DNA from: Letharia columbiana
Lineage: Eukaryota > Ascomycota > Lecanoromycetes > Lecanorales > Parmeliaceae
Assembly (NCBI RefSeq): GCF_014066305.1
Contig: NW_023501101.1
Coordinates: 1 to 64,000 of the forward strand
DNA length: 64,000 nucleotides
Reading direction: 5' to 3'
In this document: one piece after another, positions 60,831 through 64,000 of the stretch
How the letters are laid out: each line of letters starts with the position of its first letter
Numbering within the stretch: the first letter of the stretch is position 1
Position numbers and translations under genes: made by a program
The notes under the pieces: generated by a model
Databases searched by the model: none
What the model saw: the letters and a program-made list of their open reading frames with translations, nothing else
Told to the model about the DNA's origin: nothing

Positions 60831-62079
60831 GAATTCCGTGGGGATAAGCGTAGAGGGATCGCTAGACTCACATCTCAAACGTATTGACTTTCCATAGATG
60901 CATAATTACCGCCGAATAATGGTCGACATCTTCTAACATGGCTGAAGTGCCTATGATCGTTGCCGTGGTTAAGGACATTCATCTGGCATTACAGTTCCGC
61001 AGAAACACACTTTGCCACGGGGGAACTTCTTTCGCAATACCAAAAATCGACACTGCTCCCACTTATGATGATGGAGATCACGCGCTTATATTCGCCGAAG
61101 GGGCCCAGCCAACGGCGATCACCCCGTCCATGACCTACAGCAACATAATACAAAGTAGTGCTCCTTCCCAAACCTCCATGTCAAGCAACATACCAACCCT
61201 ATCCGGTCTATACACATATTCCTTCATACACCCCCTTGCAACACACCCACACTCACCACAGCCATGGCATTCACAAGACTCCACCACTTCCTGCGTAGCG
61301 TTGATCGCCTTCACCTTCGCCTTCGTCTTCGTCTTTTTAAACGCCACGACGCCTCGCGGATGTCCTGCTTCAGAAGCTCCGCGAGTTCTACCTGAAGAAC
61401 AAGGCCCGCAAGGGCAGTGTCAAGTAAGAGCGCAAGTCCCTAGGAAGCGGTGGATGGCTGACGACCCAGAAAGTCTCGGCTTGACGGCAGCCTACCGTCC
61501 AAACCCGGCCTTCAACTCTCCCCAGGCCCCAACGACACCCACAAACTATTCTCGAGGCGGCGCTCATAAGGCCACTGAACAGAAAGGGCGTGGATGACTG
61601 TACACTCTCTGGCCCTGGAAGTTGAAACAATTTCCGGGTCGAAGTCGTGTCCCACATGCCTCTTCGTTGACTCAGACGATGTTCTTAGGAGGTGGGTTTG
61701 GAAAAGGGTGAAGCGCGTGTTGGTGATGATGATGATAATGGTAAGCCAACCATTCCATCTAATGAGACGACTGTTTACTAACCTGCGCTCGTAGTTGCTA
61801 CTACCACCGGGGAAGAGGAACAAGTCCGGAAGGATTGACTGTTTGACTTGTCCCAGCATCTCACAAGTTAACTAAAGCACAGCACCGCTGGCGCAAATGT
61901 ACCTCTCGATACTGTGGGAGACCTTACACTATTGTTTAGTCTCTTGCTGCCCATCATCCTATTCCTTTCCTCCTTGCCAAGTGCACAATCAGACCCTCAC
62001 CCACGTGAAGATCTCAGCCGCCATGTCCACCAGAATTCAGGAACACGCAGTTCAAATACTGAGAATTAAAGACCATCCA
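60831..62079. other. Region with unresolved open frames
   Basis: A 219-aa plus-strand frame (60938-61597) is Thr/Ser/Pro-rich without a domain. Inside it, in another frame, lies a basic C-terminus-like segment, QKLREFYLKNKARKGSVK, ending at a TAA near 61425, which looks like the end of a small real protein. I could not find its upstream exons. Confidence 0.35.
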
Positions 62080-63055
62080 CACCAGGCGGGATACTGTCCA
62101 GCATACCGCTCGAGCTACATGACATTATCTCCGGCCTCGTGCTCTCAAACGGTCACCTCTCCATTCTCCGATTCTCGAAATCCATCGACGCAGAAGCGAC
62201 AGCGGTGCTCTACAAGAAAGGATCTGCCGCATGTACATTGGCTATTCCAGACCCAGATGCCCTCAAGACCACCGTTCGAGACCGGCTTGTCCTGCGACCT
62301 GATCCAGAACTACCAACTTCACGTCGACTTCCAGAATTCTATTGGCAATTCTAGCCGTCGTGAATTTCTCTAACCTTCATGGGTTTTCAGGCCCATCAAT
62401 ATTTTCCGCTACCCTACTACTTGCCGAAAATCTATGGTCATAAACCTGAACCCCAATGTACGCCAGTCATCTCCCAAATCTAGACAAGATTTGGCCTTGC
62501 ATTTCGAGCAGCCTTGTTGCTTGGTAGGATTCCAGACCATCATGATCAAGTTCCTCGACGTCAGCCATGATGGGAGAGTGAGGATGAATTGGAGAAATTT
62601 CCATAGAAACGACCGGAGACATGCTGGACCCGATACTAGGGCTGGCAGTCTGCTCCCGTGAAGAAGAGGGCGAGTGTCTGGAATACAAACCATGGGACTT
62701 CGTCTCTCGTCACTGTCGGCTGTATCCGGTATGCTGGGCATATAGTGGTAGATCGCCGCGCGGCTTCGAACAGACACGGTTCACGTAGCGAAATGATAAG
62801 CGCTTGGACATGTTGGCAGGAAAGATGGCCGCTTCAGGGGACTCGAAGGAGGAAGAAGGTTCAGACAACGAAGCCTCGGAGATGGTTGAATCAGGGGAAT
62901 ACTTTGAGTAGGGGATTTCCGATGATGAGGATGCAGCAGATGGAAGTGAACACGAAGGAATTGCGGAGGATGATCTGGAGATTTGGAAACGTTGGAAGGA
63001 ACGAATGTGTTCTTCGGCAGTTCTGACATACGATGCAGAAGATCCACAGAAATAG
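62080..63055 (+). pseudogene. F-box-like fungal gene, decayed
   Basis: Plus-strand segments: IPLELHDIISGLVLSNGHLS, LSILRFSKSIDAEATAVLYK (about 62098-62215), QNYQLHVDF (about 62310), ILLAILAVVNFSNLHGFSG (about 62338-62400), MVINLNPNVRQSSPKSRQDL (62434-62500), then KPWDFVSRHCRLYPVCWA and an acidic tail. The opening PLELHDII...SKxIxxEAxxxLYK layout is typical of fungal F-box-like/2EXR-type proteins. At least three frameshifts separate segments, and in-frame TAG codons occur at 62786-62788 and 62909-62911 before the last TAG at 63053-63055. Not functional as read. Confidence 0.55.
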
Positions 63056-63613
63056 CATCTTACGCCGTCGCCGAACCACCAAGACCATGCATCTTCACGG
63101 TTTGCATATTTCGCCTTTTTCCCGTGCTCTCTAGCATGCGGGGTTACCTAGACGGAGTCCGAACGTATATTAAACATACCTTCCAGGGCTGATCCGTGAA
63201 TGCGAAAGCAATGGTAGCACTAGCCTTGTCTTTCCATTCTCATTGAGGGTGATGCTGCTAGGTATTTGACACTGAAGTACTCAGATGGCTCCTCGTCCAA
63301 GCCAGCCCAGAAAGGAGACCTGTTTCAAGAGTCTGACTCATAAGGCAACCGTGTCGTGCCTCACATTCTTTTATCCTCTGTAAAACCAGAATCTGCCGGC
63401 AACCGAAGAGGCTCACCGCCTGCTCCAAAGCGTGTGAACGAAAGCTGAGCATCTTTCCTTCGCAATCCCCTTTCTCCACAATCATATTCAAACCTATTCG
63501 ATCGAGACCGCTTTTCCCTCACAACATCGCTCTCCTCCAACTTCTATCCCGAGACCCAAAAATACCTCGACATCTTCTCTTCGTCCCGGAGAGCGCTTCG
63601 CCAATTCCCCACT
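63056..63613. other. Intergenic, no supported gene
   Basis: Only short frames on both strands. The last 100 bases probably carry the leader of the gene starting at 63614. Confidence 0.4.
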
Positions 63614-64000
63614 ATGGCTCCTATCCTCCACCCTGAAGAACACCAAACACTCGAAACCATCATACGGAGGGAATGGCCTCAATGGAAGCAAGCATGTAAT
63701 ATGTTGAGGGCAGCCGAAGCCGCCAAGGAGCATTTGGATCCCTGCATTTATCGAGCCGATCTCTCGGGCGGAGAGAAATGTCCATGTCATCAGTTGCGCA
63801 CATATACCTTCCCAGGATGGACTGCGGAGCGCACATCTAGCTACAAGGGAGGTTGAGAACTACTTGAGATTGCTCGTGGACGCTGACTGGTTCTCACAGG
63901 AAGCCATTGGATATGAGGGCACGAATGAGGAATTGAAGGAGGCCATCGTCCAGGCTCACCGAGAAGTAAGCCAGACATCCAGGTTTTGGGTATTATTACA
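63614..64000 (+). CDS. Partial hypothetical protein, cut by window end
   Basis: The ATG at 63614 starts MAPILHPEEHQTLETIIRRE and a hydrophilic helical region (QWKQACNMLRAAEAAKEHLD). The frame stops at 63854-63856, yet a second coding-like segment, REVENYLRLLVDADWFSQEA and GTNEELKEAIVQAHRE with a GTAAGC donor, follows in another frame up to about 63966. A 62-nt intron (63782-63830 region, weak GTCCAT donor, TAG acceptor) or an indel could join them. No family recognised. Confidence 0.45.

Noticed and set aside
60938..61597. 219-aa plus-strand frame as a real protein
   Set aside because: Low-complexity Ser/Thr/Pro composition and no domain. A different frame inside it (ending near 61425) looks more like true coding sequence.

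Overview
The window comes from a filamentous ascomycete (Pezizomycotina). Genes carry many short introns (about 48-90 nt, GTRNGT donors, CTNAY-type branch sites). The families are typical of that group: a Pth11/SAT4-type membrane protein, a GH71 alpha-1,3-glucanase, a fungal CorA-like protein, and a large coiled-coil protein with a two-helix membrane tail. A roughly 21.8 kb AT-rich block shows the base pattern of repeat-induced point mutation (RIP). I cannot fix the class from sequence alone; a Dothideomycete or Leotiomycete would fit.

Left arm (1-26.5 kb, normal base composition). In order: an inverted-repeat cluster and a hAT-like MITE with an 8-bp target duplication (353-592); a secreted hypothetical protein (1542-2612); a single-pass Cys-rich/Thr-Ser-rich membrane protein (3662-4713); a degenerate ~91-bp tandem repeat (5044-5310); a 14-exon gene for a protein of five to six tandem cold-shock domains (8442-5887, minus); a RING protein (10887-11441); a decayed Thr-rich secreted protein (12649-13610, minus); an unrecognised 167-aa protein (15172-14545, minus); a CorA-like protein (16035-17855); a broken secreted-protein gene (18461-17937, minus); an 11-exon SAT4/Pth11-like gene (22701-21034, minus); a 68-aa secreted peptide precursor (24582-24838); and an 87-aa coiled-coil protein (26050-26400) next to the AT block.

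AT block (about 26.52-48.33 kb). TpG and CpA are almost absent while CpG survives, and no frame is open. I can still read relics of three Ty3/gypsy pol regions: minus (about 28.7-34.9 kb), plus (about 35.1-40.8 kb) and minus (about 42.4-47.4 kb). One stretch near 33.64-34.35 kb, over the protease region of the first relic, is visibly less mutated. A long poly-A tract lies at 47.57-47.71 kb.

Right arm (48.3-64 kb). Normal composition returns, but most genes are damaged. The GH71 gene that touches the block (50239-48379, minus) has three in-frame stops, each fitting a C-to-T change in a CpA context, plus two frameshifts. A second SDR (59788-58880), a coiled-coil gene (60830-60257) and an F-box-like gene (62080-63055) are broken in a similar way. 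Intact genes are an SDR with a possible mitochondrial leader (52727-51661, minus) and an 810-aa coiled-coil/membrane protein (57684-55252, minus). A gene starting at 63614 runs off the end. This arm also holds an inverted GAGTAYC-type array (53.15-53.64 kb) and a 21-31-bp motif repeated at 52.83, 55.14 and 58.72 kb.

No operon-like cooperation is evident. The arrangement looks like a two-speed genome segment: a RIP-killed retrotransposon nest, small secreted and receptor-type genes on one side, and decaying genes on the other. I see no rRNA, tRNA or CRISPR.
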